Below, piece by piece: positions 17,609-26,320 of a DNA stretch of 64,000 nucleotides. The translations under genes and the position numbers were made by a program. Source of the stretch: Pseudoalteromonas caenipelagi (GTDB taxonomy: Bacteria; Pseudomonadota; Gammaproteobacteria; Enterobacterales; Alteromonadaceae); NCBI RefSeq assembly GCF_013140855.1, contig NZ_JABBPG010000001.1, positions 744,001 to 808,000 on the forward strand, written 5' to 3'. Positions within the stretch are counted from its first letter, which is position 1; each line of letters starts with the position of its first letter. Below the pieces are notes generated by a model. The model had not been told where the DNA came from and searched no databases. It worked only from the letters and a program-made list of their open reading frames with translations.

Positions 17609-18298
17609 TTACAGACCTAACTCCGACATAAAATCATCGTCTGCCGTATCATCGGCGTTGTCTTTTGCTTTTTTCTCTTCCTTTTTAGCGTCTTTAGCAG
17701 CCTGACTGGCGATAATGGTATCAGGGTCGACCGATTCAGCAATATCAAAGTCATGCAATTTGATGAACTCTGTTTTGTCCATCGCAAGCTCTAGATAGAA
17801 AATATTCTGATTCTGCGTTGTAAAGGTAACGCGTCGAGCTTGAGGGCGGTCCATCGTAGTATCGACTGAAATTTGCACCTGCTTGTTGATGGCCATCATC
17901 TTCGGTTGGTTTTGTGTAATTGAGGTATGCAGCTGCTCGCGCACTTTGCTCGTAAAGTCACCCACAATCTGGTTCATCAATTCACCCATAACATTGGATA
18001 CATCGTCTGATAGATGGCTGCTCGCAATTTCACTCTCAGGCATGCCCATGTTACGCATGTAATCTTGGTAAATTTCCATTGCGGCTTGCGCGGTAAAGTT
18101 AGTTACGACAAGCCCGGTAAAACCACCATCGAACAACACAAAACAACCAATGTCTGGACGCATACATGTTCGTGTGATCTTTTGTACCATGGCAGAATAT
18201 GCGATTTGATTTCCACTTGCTGATGACAGTACCTCAGTCACTGAGCGACATAAGGTTGACAATATGTCTTCTGTACTAACCACTTTATTTTTCGTCAT
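17609..18298 (-). CDS. DUF3334 protein with CheX/CheC-like core
   Basis: This 229-residue cytosolic protein contains DVSNVMGELMNQIVGDF near 99-115. That run matches the E-x2-N-x3-G pattern of CheC/CheX chemotaxis phosphatases. A charged Lys/Asp-rich tail ends FMSELGL. I recall this as the DUF3334 family of marine gammaproteobacteria, with no assigned role. It is divergent from cmoA. Confidence 0.7.
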   Translation of the reverse strand: MTKNKVVSTEDILSTLCRSVTEVLSSASGNQIAYSAMVQKITRTCMRPDIGCFVLFDGGFTGLVVTNFTAQAAMEIYQDYMRNMGMPESEIASSHLSDDVSNVMGELMNQIVGDFTSKVREQLHTSITQNQPKMMAINKQVQISVDTTMDRPQARRVTFTTQNQNIFYLELAMDKTEFIKLHDFDIAESVDPDTIIASQAAKDAKKEEKKAKDNADDTADDDFMSELGL

Positions 18299-18415
18299 TA
18301 TTTGTCTCTTTGCTTACTTCTTTTTATTAATAGTAGCCAAGCTACTCAATTTATCACTGACTATCCAGTATAAAATGTTAAAATAGCATGATTATTTGGC
18401 AAGAGAGAAAAAATT

Positions 18416-19141
18416 GTGACTGGCAAAGACAGTATTTATGCCACTGAGCAGCAAGTAAAAGACTTCAGTTTTGATGCCAACGTCGTTGAAGTGTTTCCTG
18501 ACATGATCCAACGCTCTGTACCGGGCTATGCAACAATCGTAAGTACCATGGGTAAACTCGCAGGACAGTATGCGCAAAGCAACTCAAATTTATACGATTT
18601 AGGCTGCTCGCTCGGCGCGGTGACGCTGAGTATGCGTCGAAACATTGCAAAAGAGAACTGCGAAATAATTGCAGTAGATAATTCAAAAGCCATGGTTGAG
18701 CGCTGTAAAATGCACTTAAGTGGCTTCAAGTCTGATGTACCTGTGAGCGTACAACTTGGCGATATCACTGAGCTTGAAATCGAAAATGCCAGTGTTGTAG
18801 CAATGAACTTTACATTGCAATTTATTCCAAAAGAGCAACGTGAAGCTGTGTTAACCAGTATCTATCGCGGCCTAAAGCCGGGTGGCGTTCTACTTTTAAG
18901 TGAAAAAGTTAAAGGTGAAACCGATCAACAGGATAATTTGCTTATCGATCTGCACCATGATTTTAAACGTCACAATGGCTATTCTGAATTAGAGATCAGC
19001 CAAAAGCGTACTGCGATTGAAAATGTCATGCGACCAGACCGTTTAAGCACACATATGACGCGATTAGAAAAAATAGGCTTTAAACAAACTCAAGTTTGGT
19101 ATCAATGTTTTAACTTTTGCTCACTAGTAGCAATTAAATAA
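18416..19141 (+). CDS. cmoA: Carboxy-SAM synthase CmoA
   Basis: CmoA converts SAM and prephenate to carboxy-SAM, used for the cmo5U34 wobble modification. The 241-residue Rossmann protein closely follows the E. coli enzyme: [55 protein letters not shown]. The start is GTG at 18416, the only start that preserves the family N-terminus. cmoB follows after 10 bp. Confidence 0.95.
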   Translation: MTGKDSIYATEQQVKDFSFDANVVEVFPDMIQRSVPGYATIVSTMGKLAGQYAQSNSNLYDLGCSLGAVTLSMRRNIAKENCEIIAVDNSKAMVERCKMHLSGFKSDVPVSVQLGDITELEIENASVVAMNFTLQFIPKEQREAVLTSIYRGLKPGGVLLLSEKVKGETDQQDNLLIDLHHDFKRHNGYSELEISQKRTAIENVMRPDRLSTHMTRLEKIGFKQTQVWYQCFNFCSLVAIK

Positions 19142-19151
19142 CGGAGCAAAA

Positions 19152-20120
19152 ATGCACGCTTGGTTCACCGATTTTTATGCTGCCATAGCAAAAAGCCCAT
19201 TAAGTCATTGGCTGGATACGTTGCCTGCACAATTGACGCATTGGCAAAATGAAGCCCAACATGGCGATTGGCCACAATGGGAAAAAGTCCTTAAAAATTT
19301 ACCTGAGTCAAATACAGCTCATATAAATATTCAAGATAGAGTCGAATTTGGTTTATCTGACGAGCTTTCTGATGGACACAAAAAGCAGCTTACCCACTTA
19401 CTAAAACGCATGATGCCATGGCGTAAAGGCCCCTTTAATATTCATGGTATTGATATTGACACTGAATGGCGCAGCGATTGGAAATGGGACCGACTTTTGC
19501 CACACATTAGTGATTTGCATGGTCGTACCGTATTAGATATTGGCTGTGGCTCGGGTTATCACTTATGGCGAATGCGCGGTGCTGGCGCAAACTTTGTGGT
19601 GGGCATTGACCCTTCTGATCTGTTTTTATCACAGTTCCAAGCGATAAAACATTTCAACCCAGACCCAAACGTACACTTGTTGCCTTTAGGTGTTGAGCAA
19701 CTGCCACAGCTTAAAGCGTTTGATACCGTGTTTTCAATGGGAGTGCTATACCACCGCCGTTCACCTATCGACTTTTTAGCACAGCTAAAAGCGCAATTAC
19801 GCGCAGGTGGTGAGCTGGTGCTAGAAACTTTGGTGATTGAAGGCGATGTGAACACCGTGTTAGTGCCAACCGATCGCTACGCAAAAATGCGCAACGTATG
19901 GTTTATTCCCAGTACCGATGCATTAACATTATGGCTACAGCGAGTTGGCTTTAAAGATATCAAAGTAGTGAACAAAGACGTAACCTCTTTGGATGAGCAA
20001 CGTCGCACCGAGTGGATGCAAACCGAATCATTGGCCGACTTTTTAGACCCAAGCGATCCGAGTAAAACCATTGAAGGTTACCCCGCCCCACTACGTGCTA
20101 TTTTGACCGCCAAAGCATAA
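19152..20120 (+). CDS. cmoB: tRNA U34 carboxymethyltransferase CmoB
   Basis: CmoB moves the carboxymethyl group of carboxy-SAM onto 5-hydroxyuridine 34 of tRNAs, completing cmo5U. The 322-residue protein has the SAM motif [15 protein letters not shown] near 123-137, and GVLYHRRSP and [14 protein letters not shown] as in E. coli CmoB. It forms an operon with cmoA, its substrate supplier. Confidence 0.95.
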   Translation: MHAWFTDFYAAIAKSPLSHWLDTLPAQLTHWQNEAQHGDWPQWEKVLKNLPESNTAHINIQDRVEFGLSDELSDGHKKQLTHLLKRMMPWRKGPFNIHGIDIDTEWRSDWKWDRLLPHISDLHGRTVLDIGCGSGYHLWRMRGAGANFVVGIDPSDLFLSQFQAIKHFNPDPNVHLLPLGVEQLPQLKAFDTVFSMGVLYHRRSPIDFLAQLKAQLRAGGELVLETLVIEGDVNTVLVPTDRYAKMRNVWFIPSTDALTLWLQRVGFKDIKVVNKDVTSLDEQRRTEWMQTESLADFLDPSDPSKTIEGYPAPLRAILTAKA

Positions 20121-20278
20121 CCACTTTTAACTTGGAGGGCATGATATCAGCCCTCCTGCATTTACCCAATATCGTCCCTCGCCTAATTTGTCATATTTCA
20201 GCTAGCCCCAAATTGCCAATTGTTGTAAAATACGCGCGTTTCTAAGCAACCCATAAATAGCAATTTTGAGGAAAACCT

Positions 20279-21331
20279 GTGAGCGAACAAAAACAGTCTC
20301 TTAGCTACAAAGACGCAGGCGTAGACATCGATGCGGGTAACGCATTGGTAGAGCGCATAAAAGGCGTAGTGAAAAAAACTCGCCGTCCAGAAGTAATGGG
20401 CGGAATCGGTGGTTTTGGCGCACTATGCGAACTTCCAACTGGTTACAAAGAGCCTGTATTAGTTGCTGGCACTGATGGCGTAGGCACCAAACTTCGCCTT
20501 GCTATTGATTTGAAAAAACACGACACGGTTGGTATCGACCTAGTGGCAATGTGTGTTAATGATTTAATTGTCCAAGGTGCTGAACCCCTATTTTTCTTGG
20601 ACTACTACGCGACAGGTAAACTTGATGTAGATGTTGCAGCAGATGTTGTAACCGGTATTGGTAAAGGCTGTGAGTTAGCGGGTTGTGCCCTTATCGGCGG
20701 TGAAACCGCTGAAATGCCAGGTATGTACGAAGGCGACGATTACGACATGGCAGGCTTTTGTACAGGTGTGGTTGAAAAGTCAAAAATCATCGACGGTACT
20801 AAAGTTGCTTCAGGCGACCAACTGATTGCTTTAGCGTCAAGCGGCCCTCATTCAAACGGTTATTCACTAATCCGTAAAGTACTTGAAGTATCAGGCGCTG
20901 ACACGAGTTCAGAGTTTGAAGGTAAAACGCTTGGCGAACACTTACTTGAGCCAACGCGCATTTATGTAAAACCTATTCTTGAACTACTTAAAGACGTTGA
21001 TGTTCACGCACTTTCTCATATCACTGGCGGTGGTTTCTGGGAAAACATTCCACGCGTACTACCTGAATCAGCAAAAGCAGTTGTAAAAGGTGATAGCTGG
21101 CAATGGCCTGCAATTTTCAACTGGCTGCAAGACAACGGCAACATCAGCACTCACGAAATGTACCGCACGTTCAACTGTGGTGTTGGCATGATCTTAGTCG
21201 TCCCTGCTGATAAATTAGAGCAGAGTCTTAAGATTTTAACTGCACACGGTGAAAACGCTTGGCATATTGGCGAAATCCAAAACGCCAATGCAGGTGAAGA
21301 GCAAGTTGAGATCATAGGTGGAAAAGCCTAA
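20279..21331 (+). CDS. purM: Phosphoribosylformylglycinamidine cyclo-ligase (AIR synthetase)
   Basis: PurM closes the imidazole ring in purine synthesis (FGAM to AIR, using ATP). The 350-residue protein has [14 protein letters not shown], the ATP-loop [25 protein letters not shown] and [14 protein letters not shown]. The start is GTG with TTGAGG upstream. Its TAA overlaps the purN ATG (TAATG), indicating translational coupling. Confidence 0.97.
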   Translation: MSEQKQSLSYKDAGVDIDAGNALVERIKGVVKKTRRPEVMGGIGGFGALCELPTGYKEPVLVAGTDGVGTKLRLAIDLKKHDTVGIDLVAMCVNDLIVQGAEPLFFLDYYATGKLDVDVAADVVTGIGKGCELAGCALIGGETAEMPGMYEGDDYDMAGFCTGVVEKSKIIDGTKVASGDQLIALASSGPHSNGYSLIRKVLEVSGADTSSEFEGKTLGEHLLEPTRIYVKPILELLKDVDVHALSHITGGGFWENIPRVLPESAKAVVKGDSWQWPAIFNWLQDNGNISTHEMYRTFNCGVGMILVVPADKLEQSLKILTAHGENAWHIGEIQNANAGEEQVEIIGGKA

Positions 21332-21978
21332 TGTCTAACACTCGCTTAGTTGTATTGATCTCTGGCAGTGGTTCTAACCTACAAGCCATTATAAATGCTT
21401 GCCAGAGCAATCAAATTAAGGGAGAGATAGTTGCTGTTATTAGTAACAAAGACAAAGCATATGGCTTAACTCGTGCAGCCAACGCTGGCATACCAACGCG
21501 CGTTTTGAGCCATAAGGCATTTGCTACACGTGAAGATTATGACGTTGAATTAGCATCTTTAATTGAGTCTTTTGATCCAGATTTGGTTGTATTAGCTGGA
21601 TTTATGCGTATTCTAACTCCTAGCTTAGTGCAAAAATTTAAGGGAAAAATGTTGAACATTCACCCATCTTTGTTGCCTAAGTATCAAGGGCTGAATACCC
21701 ACCAAAGAGCAATAGATGCAAAAGACGATGTGCACGGTGTAAGCGTACACTTTGTGACTGAAGAGCTAGACGGTGGTCCGGTTGTATTGCAAGCTGAGGT
21801 ACCTATCTTAGCCGATGACACAGCCGAGACACTGGCACAGCGGGTTCATGAACAAGAACATATAATCTATCCTTTGGTGGTCCAGTGGTTCAGCGAACAC
21901 AGACTAACTATGGAAGCAGATTATGCCGTTTTTGATAACCAACCCCTTCCAGCTCAAGGCGCAACTTACCCAAAATAA
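21331..21978 (+). CDS. purN: Phosphoribosylglycinamide formyltransferase PurN
   Basis: PurN transfers the formyl group of 10-formyl-THF to GAR. The 215-residue protein shows LISGSGSNLQAI at the phosphate site, NIHPSLLPKYQGLNTH with the catalytic Asn-His, and ELDGGPVVLQ with the catalytic Asp. The usual GLHTH appears here as GLNTH. The 3' end overlaps the DUF3108 gene by 56 bp in another frame. Confidence 0.96.
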   Translation: MSNTRLVVLISGSGSNLQAIINACQSNQIKGEIVAVISNKDKAYGLTRAANAGIPTRVLSHKAFATREDYDVELASLIESFDPDLVVLAGFMRILTPSLVQKFKGKMLNIHPSLLPKYQGLNTHQRAIDAKDDVHGVSVHFVTEELDGGPVVLQAEVPILADDTAETLAQRVHEQEHIIYPLVVQWFSEHRLTMEADYAVFDNQPLPAQGATYPK

Positions 21979-22687
21979 AAAAATATGCGCTTGGCTACTC
22001 GGCTTAAGCGCTATTTTCTCCTGCTCACTATTTGCCAACCCACTTGTTCCTTACAGTGCCGAATATCAAGTTTCACGCAAAGGCTCAGTACAAGGGTCAG
22101 CATACCGACAGTTAAAACAAGTTGATAATGATACCTATCAATTGAAATATAAAAGTGAAATTGAATGGATGATTTTTTCTGATGAAAGAGAAGAAATATC
22201 AACATTTAAAATGCAAGGCACGCAACCAATACCCATGGAGTATTCTATGGTGCGCACAGGCACAGGCCCTGATAAGAACTACAAAATTACTTTTGACCAC
22301 AAAAATCAAGCCATCTTATCAAATCAAGAAAAATACCCGCTAGATGTAAAATGGCTAGATGCCCAGCAAGATTTATTGACCTATCAATTGCAACTTCGCT
22401 ACGACCTCAAAGCAGGAAAAAGAACGTTTAGCTACCCTATCATCGATAAAAAAGGTGCCCAACGTACTTACGATTTTGCTGTCGACGGCGAAGAAACTAT
22501 CACCTTGCCCGTAGGGAACGTGAAAACCATACGCATTAAACGCCTTTATGATAATGATAAGCGCCAAGCCACAGTTTGGTTAGCCCCAGAGTATGATTAT
22601 ATGGTTGTAAAAATGTATAAAGGAAAAGAAGGCATTGAGCAATTTCAAGTGCAGTTAACGAAATATGAAAAACACAGCGACTTGTAA
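21923..22687 (+). CDS. DUF3108 domain secreted protein
   Basis: This 254-residue protein has a Sec-type signal (hydrophobic run AWLLGLSAIFSCSLFA near 23-39) followed by YSAEYQVSRKGSVQGSAYR, the start of the DUF3108 fold, and ends as beta strands. It is probably periplasmic and its function is unknown. The ATG at 21923 lies inside purN. No later ATG precedes the signal, so the overlap looks real unless a non-ATG start is used. Confidence 0.75.
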   Translation: MPFLITNPFQLKAQLTQNKKICAWLLGLSAIFSCSLFANPLVPYSAEYQVSRKGSVQGSAYRQLKQVDNDTYQLKYKSEIEWMIFSDEREEISTFKMQGTQPIPMEYSMVRTGTGPDKNYKITFDHKNQAILSNQEKYPLDVKWLDAQQDLLTYQLQLRYDLKAGKRTFSYPIIDKKGAQRTYDFAVDGEETITLPVGNVKTIRIKRLYDNDKRQATVWLAPEYDYMVVKMYKGKEGIEQFQVQLTKYEKHSDL

Positions 22688-22697
22688 CAAAATGGAC

Positions 22698-22723
22698 AGG
22701 TAGTTGAAAGAGTTCAACTACCT
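22698..22723. terminator. Strong hairpin between two convergent genes
   Basis: AGGTAGTTGAA-AGAG-TTCAACTACCT gives 11 perfect pairs with a 4-nt loop. It separates the DUF3108 gene from yafJ. There is no clear T-run on either side, so it may act as a Rho-assisted end or an mRNA stabiliser. Confidence 0.55.
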
Positions 22724-22738
22724 CAGCAAGCTTAACAG

Positions 22739-23503
22739 CTAGATCTTTTCGCCCATCTTAAATAACACAAACTCACCCTCAGACATTTTCTGCCACTGCT
22801 CATCATTGGTCAGTGGTCGCGTTGCGATCACTGTCACCACATCGTTGGGCGTGGTTTCTTGTTGAAAATCGACCACCATATCTGCGTCAATAAGCGTTGC
22901 TTTGCCAAAGGGTGCTCTGCGAGTGATCCAATGTAGATTATTAGTACAATAAGCTAATACATACACACCGTCGGTCAAAAGCATATTAAATACACCTTTT
23001 TCTCTAAGCGTATCGGCAAGTTTAGCAGCATATCTAAATACCGACGCCATATTGCTAGGGCGCTTTGGGTATTTTTCACGTATTTTGTCAAGTAGCCAAC
23101 AAAACGCTAACTCACTGTCGGTATTACCTACTGGACGGTAAAATTCAGGTTTTAAGTCATTATAATTAGATAGCTGACCATTGTGCGCATAGGTGATCTC
23201 CCTTCCCCACAACTCGCGCGTGAATGGGTGTGTATTCTCAAGACAGACCCTGCCTCGATTACCTTGTCTAATATGACTGATCACCGACATACTTTTTATC
23301 GGATATGCTTTAACTAGTTTGGCAATTTCAGATTGGCAGCTCGGTTCGGGGTCTTTAAACGTTCTACACCCTTTGCCTTCATAAAAGGTAATTCCCCAGC
23401 CATCTTTATGCGGTCCAGTGTTACCACCACGTTCCAAAAGTCCGGAAAAACTAAAACAAATATCTGTTGGGACATTCGCCGACATGCCCAATAGCTCACA
23501 CAT
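22739..23503 (-). CDS. yafJ: Class II glutamine amidotransferase YafJ
   Basis: The 254-residue protein starts MCELLGMSANVPTDICFSF, so Cys2 is the N-terminal nucleophile of Ntn glutamine amidotransferases. It shares GGNTGPHKDGWGITFYEGKG, NTHPFTRELWG, TYAHNGQL and NLHWITRRAPFG with E. coli YafJ. The physiological acceptor of the released ammonia is unknown. It is transcribed alone. Confidence 0.9.
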   Translation of the reverse strand: MCELLGMSANVPTDICFSFSGLLERGGNTGPHKDGWGITFYEGKGCRTFKDPEPSCQSEIAKLVKAYPIKSMSVISHIRQGNRGRVCLENTHPFTRELWGREITYAHNGQLSNYNDLKPEFYRPVGNTDSELAFCWLLDKIREKYPKRPSNMASVFRYAAKLADTLREKGVFNMLLTDGVYVLAYCTNNLHWITRRAPFGKATLIDADMVVDFQQETTPNDVVTVIATRPLTNDEQWQKMSEGEFVLFKMGEKI

Positions 23504-23706
23504 TAAATAAAACCCCTTTAAAAACTGAAGAAAACACCAACGATTAGATCACAAGCATACTATAATCTGACTGATGCTAGGGTTACGATTACTCTATTCT
23601 TATACTTAACACCCGAGAGCATTATGTCTCACTATCTGGGTGTCGTAAATATGGCAAGCGATTTAATATCTTTTTAGATATGTCTCTCAATCGGTGAGAT
23701 AAAATT

Positions 23707-24135
23707 ATGTGGAACATTCATGTACTGCTAACATTAATACTAGTTCTATTAAGTCCTCTATCCTATGCAACTAGTGGAAGAACTAATTCGGATGGGTGTC
23801 ACAAAAGCAAAAAAGTTGGTTATCATTGCCATGGTAACTCTAAATCACTATCAACCTCTTATTCAATTCAAACTAAGCAGCCGACATCCAAACCAGCAAA
23901 TAACATTGAGCATTTATCTGGTGTTAGTAATCCCCCAGATAATCACAACCTTGTATTCATAATACAAACATACCTCAATAAACTTGGTTACTACAAAGGA
24001 AGCATTAGTGGTGATTTTGATTTGAATACGAAAACTGCTATTGAAAAGTATCAATCAGAAAAGAAACTAGCCGTTGACGGTCAACCAAGCAATGAGTTAA
24101 TTGGCGATCTTATAAGGGAAATAAGCGCTCAATAA
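23707..24135 (+). CDS. Secreted YHYH-type and peptidoglycan-binding domain protein
   Basis: This 142-residue protein has a signal peptide ending near LSYATS. A short cysteine/histidine motif follows (TNSDGCHKSKKVGYHCH, about 26-42) of the YHYH kind. After a Ser/Pro linker, the C-terminal domain at about 85-140 resembles PG_binding_1 (IQTYLNKLGYYKGSISGDF, TKTAIEKYQ). It is probably periplasmic, attached to the wall. Its partner and function are unknown. Confidence 0.7.
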   Translation: MWNIHVLLTLILVLLSPLSYATSGRTNSDGCHKSKKVGYHCHGNSKSLSTSYSIQTKQPTSKPANNIEHLSGVSNPPDNHNLVFIIQTYLNKLGYYKGSISGDFDLNTKTAIEKYQSEKKLAVDGQPSNELIGDLIREISAQ

Positions 24136-24197
24136 TAGTCGATTTAAACTATGTATAGACGAGTAAGTTAGATAAGCTTAACACAATCCAACATTTA

Positions 24198-24219
24198 AAG
24201 GGCACCGCTCGATGCCCTT
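24198..24219 (-). terminator. Intrinsic terminator after the NhaC-type antiporter
   Basis: On the minus strand AAGGGCA/TGCCCTT pairs around an 8-nt loop, then TTTAAATG follows. It lies just after the stop codon and is of moderate strength. Confidence 0.6.
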
Positions 24220-24224
24220 CTCTA

Positions 24225-25607
24225 TTAAGCCATTAACAAGAAGCCAATAAATGCAATGACAGCGGCAATTAATGCATAGGGAAGCTGTGTGACTGCGTGA
24301 CTAATTAAGTTACATCCAGAGCCTTGTGCAGCCAGTACAGTTGAATCTGAATAGAAACACGCTTGGCTGCCAAATGATGAGGCTGATAGTAATGCACCAA
24401 TCACAAGTGGGATATTGGCATCCACTGCAACAGCAAGTGGCATCACAATAGGTATCGTCACTGCAAAAATTCCCCAACTAGAACCCGTTGCAAAGGCTAA
24501 GATTGCCATAGAAAGAAACACCATCGCGGGCAATAACTGCGCCGTCATGTAAGGACTGAGTGAATCAATAACAAAGCGTGGTAGCATCAGCTGATCGCAG
24601 ACATCTTTGAAGATAAAAGCCGCGATCACCGTACCAATGGCTGGTAACATACACTTAAAGCCATCGATCATTTGCTCTAGCATCTGAGCTAGCGTCATTA
24701 ATCTTTGTACTAAATAAAATGGCACGGTCACAGCCAAAGTAGCCAATAACCCTTTCCAAACATCAATATCAAAATAAACGGTGAAAGCCACCAGCAAAGT
24801 GATAGGCACAAGAAAGTTGTACAACTTGCCTTGCTCATCAGCAAGTTCAAATTCCTGTTCAATGGCTTTAGCAGCGTATTCATCAGGCGTATGTACTTGC
24901 TCAAAGTCAACTTGATCTAACGCTGGTTGGCCTTTTTCAACTGCAGATTCTGCCTTTTTCATCGCGCCAAACAGTGGGATCACGCCAAGTACAACAAGTG
25001 GCACCATCAGCACCGCAACCCACGCGTACAGCATAAAAGGTATTGCTTGGATATAAGTGCTGATCCCCTGCCCTTGCTCCGCAACCCCATTGTCGACCAA
25101 CAAGCCACCAAAAAATACCGCCCAAGTAGATAGCGGCACCAAAACACAAATAGGTGCGGCCGTTGAGTCAACCACATATGCAAGCATTTCACGTGATACT
25201 TTAAATTTATCTGTGACCCTGCGCATTGTTTCGCCAACCGTCAAGGCGTTAAGATAGTCGTCAATAAAAATAACCACACCGAGTAAGTAAGTCATTAACA
25301 GTGATGACTTACGTCCTTTTGTAAACTTTAAGGCATTTCGACCAAATGCCAGTGCGCCTCCGGTACGTACCAATAAAGCAATCAGCGCGCCGAAGCTACC
25401 GCACACTAAAATTAACCAGCCAATGGTCTCATCTGCCATGACTTTCAAAGAGGTTTCAGAAAATTTAGCGAGTATTTCGGACGGATTAATTAACGCTAAA
25501 CCAACCAACGCACCTATGACAAGTGCAAGTATCGGTCGGCGAAGTAATACCGCAAGCGCGAGTACAACAATAGGTGGAATAACACTGATAACACTAGGCT
25601 CTAACAT
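24225..25607 (-). CDS. NhaC family Na+/H+ antiporter-like transporter
   Basis: This 460-residue inner-membrane protein has about 11-12 hydrophobic segments. It has the family run VVIFIDDYLNALTVGETMRR near 110-130, and GSSWGIFAVTIPI and SSFGSQACFYSDSTVLAAQG near 380-430. The start at 25607 (MLEPS) has GGGAAA upstream; the ATG at 25622 has no ribosome-binding site. Members exchange Na+ for H+ or carry amino acids, so the substrate is not settled. Confidence 0.8.
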   Translation of the reverse strand: MLEPSVISVIPPIVVLALAVLLRRPILALVIGALVGLALINPSEILAKFSETSLKVMADETIGWLILVCGSFGALIALLVRTGGALAFGRNALKFTKGRKSSLLMTYLLGVVIFIDDYLNALTVGETMRRVTDKFKVSREMLAYVVDSTAAPICVLVPLSTWAVFFGGLLVDNGVAEQGQGISTYIQAIPFMLYAWVAVLMVPLVVLGVIPLFGAMKKAESAVEKGQPALDQVDFEQVHTPDEYAAKAIEQEFELADEQGKLYNFLVPITLLVAFTVYFDIDVWKGLLATLAVTVPFYLVQRLMTLAQMLEQMIDGFKCMLPAIGTVIAAFIFKDVCDQLMLPRFVIDSLSPYMTAQLLPAMVFLSMAILAFATGSSWGIFAVTIPIVMPLAVAVDANIPLVIGALLSASSFGSQACFYSDSTVLAAQGSGCNLISHAVTQLPYALIAAVIAFIGFLLMA

Positions 25608-26020
25608 AAGGCACTTTCCCAATATTATTATTTAAAGAGTTAAGGCGCTATCTATACGTGCTATAGGTGCGCAAGTCTGCTTAATATTGGGTTGACCGAT
25701 GCTTAGTATGGCCCTTCTTGAAACATCAGCGAGAAAATAAACAGGAAATTCACCGAGGTCAATTTCTTTTTAATCAAAAATAACATTTTTTACTGCTCGT
25801 TATGGATTGGTACCTTTGAGCTGTACTCTATCCGTTTAGGTGCACGCTTACTGACAGCATATAATTACTACTTTTCTTATATTCAACATAGAGTTAAATG
25901 AAAAAGAACGATACCGAGCAATAATCACATTTTTAACTCTTTACGAGTAAATTATTTCGTTTTTCAAGTTGTTTTTTTTAGTTTAAAAAGTGCTTGTCCA
26001 ATTAACTTAAGGCAAAAAAG
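25608..26020. other. Divergent intergenic region, no gene seen
   Basis: This A+T-rich region separates the antiporter (minus) from a small secreted protein (plus). It should hold both promoters. I see no reading frame or convincing riboswitch; a string near 25666 (AGGTGCGCAAGTC) recalls a lysine riboswitch, but the conserved core is missing. Confidence 0.5.
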
Positions 26021-26257
26021 ATGAAAAACACATTACTTGGTATGGTTGCAGCTTTAACTTTTGTTGCAACAAGTAGCCTGGCTGATGAAAATGCTGTTGC
26101 ACCTCAAGAGTTAGTACAAGAGTTCACGCAAATGTGCTTAGAGTGGGCAAATGATGATGGCGTAGAAGCAAAAGATCTTAAAAAGTACGTTTTAGACTGT
26201 GTAAACGATGAGCTGACAAGCAGCAATTATCAGGCAGTATCAAACGTTGAGTTTTAA
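26021..26257 (+). CDS. Small secreted two-cysteine protein, unknown
   Basis: The 78-residue protein has a clear signal peptide (MKNTLLGMVAALTFVATSSLA, cut near residue 21). An acidic mature part of about 57 residues holds two cysteines, in TQMCLEW and LDCVNDE, that could form a disulfide. A ribosome-binding site TTAAGGC lies upstream and an intrinsic terminator downstream, so it is a complete monocistronic gene. I do not recognise the family. Confidence 0.7.
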   Translation: MKNTLLGMVAALTFVATSSLADENAVAPQELVQEFTQMCLEWANDDGVEAKDLKKYVLDCVNDELTSSNYQAVSNVEF

Positions 26258-26290
26258 TTAAACGACACGTATCCTCATTCATACTTCAAT

Positions 26291-26319
26291 AAAAAAAGCC
26301 GGGTTTCCCGGCTTTTTTT
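26291..26319. terminator. Bidirectional intrinsic terminator
   Basis: AAAAAAAGCCGGG-TTT-CCCGGCTTTTTTT lies between the small secreted protein gene and topA, which converge on it. Confidence 0.9.
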
Positions 26320-26320
26320 A

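Noticed and set aside
20200..20278. A possible PurR box (ACGCGCGTTT) before purM.
   Set aside because: It fits only part of the GCAAACGTTTGC consensus, and symmetry is poor.
25655..25760. A lysine-riboswitch-like string (AGGTGCGCAAGTC) upstream of the small secreted protein, near the antiporter.
   Set aside because: The conserved GGGG and GCCGAAG-type core and the closing helix are not present, and the antiporter lies on the opposite strand.
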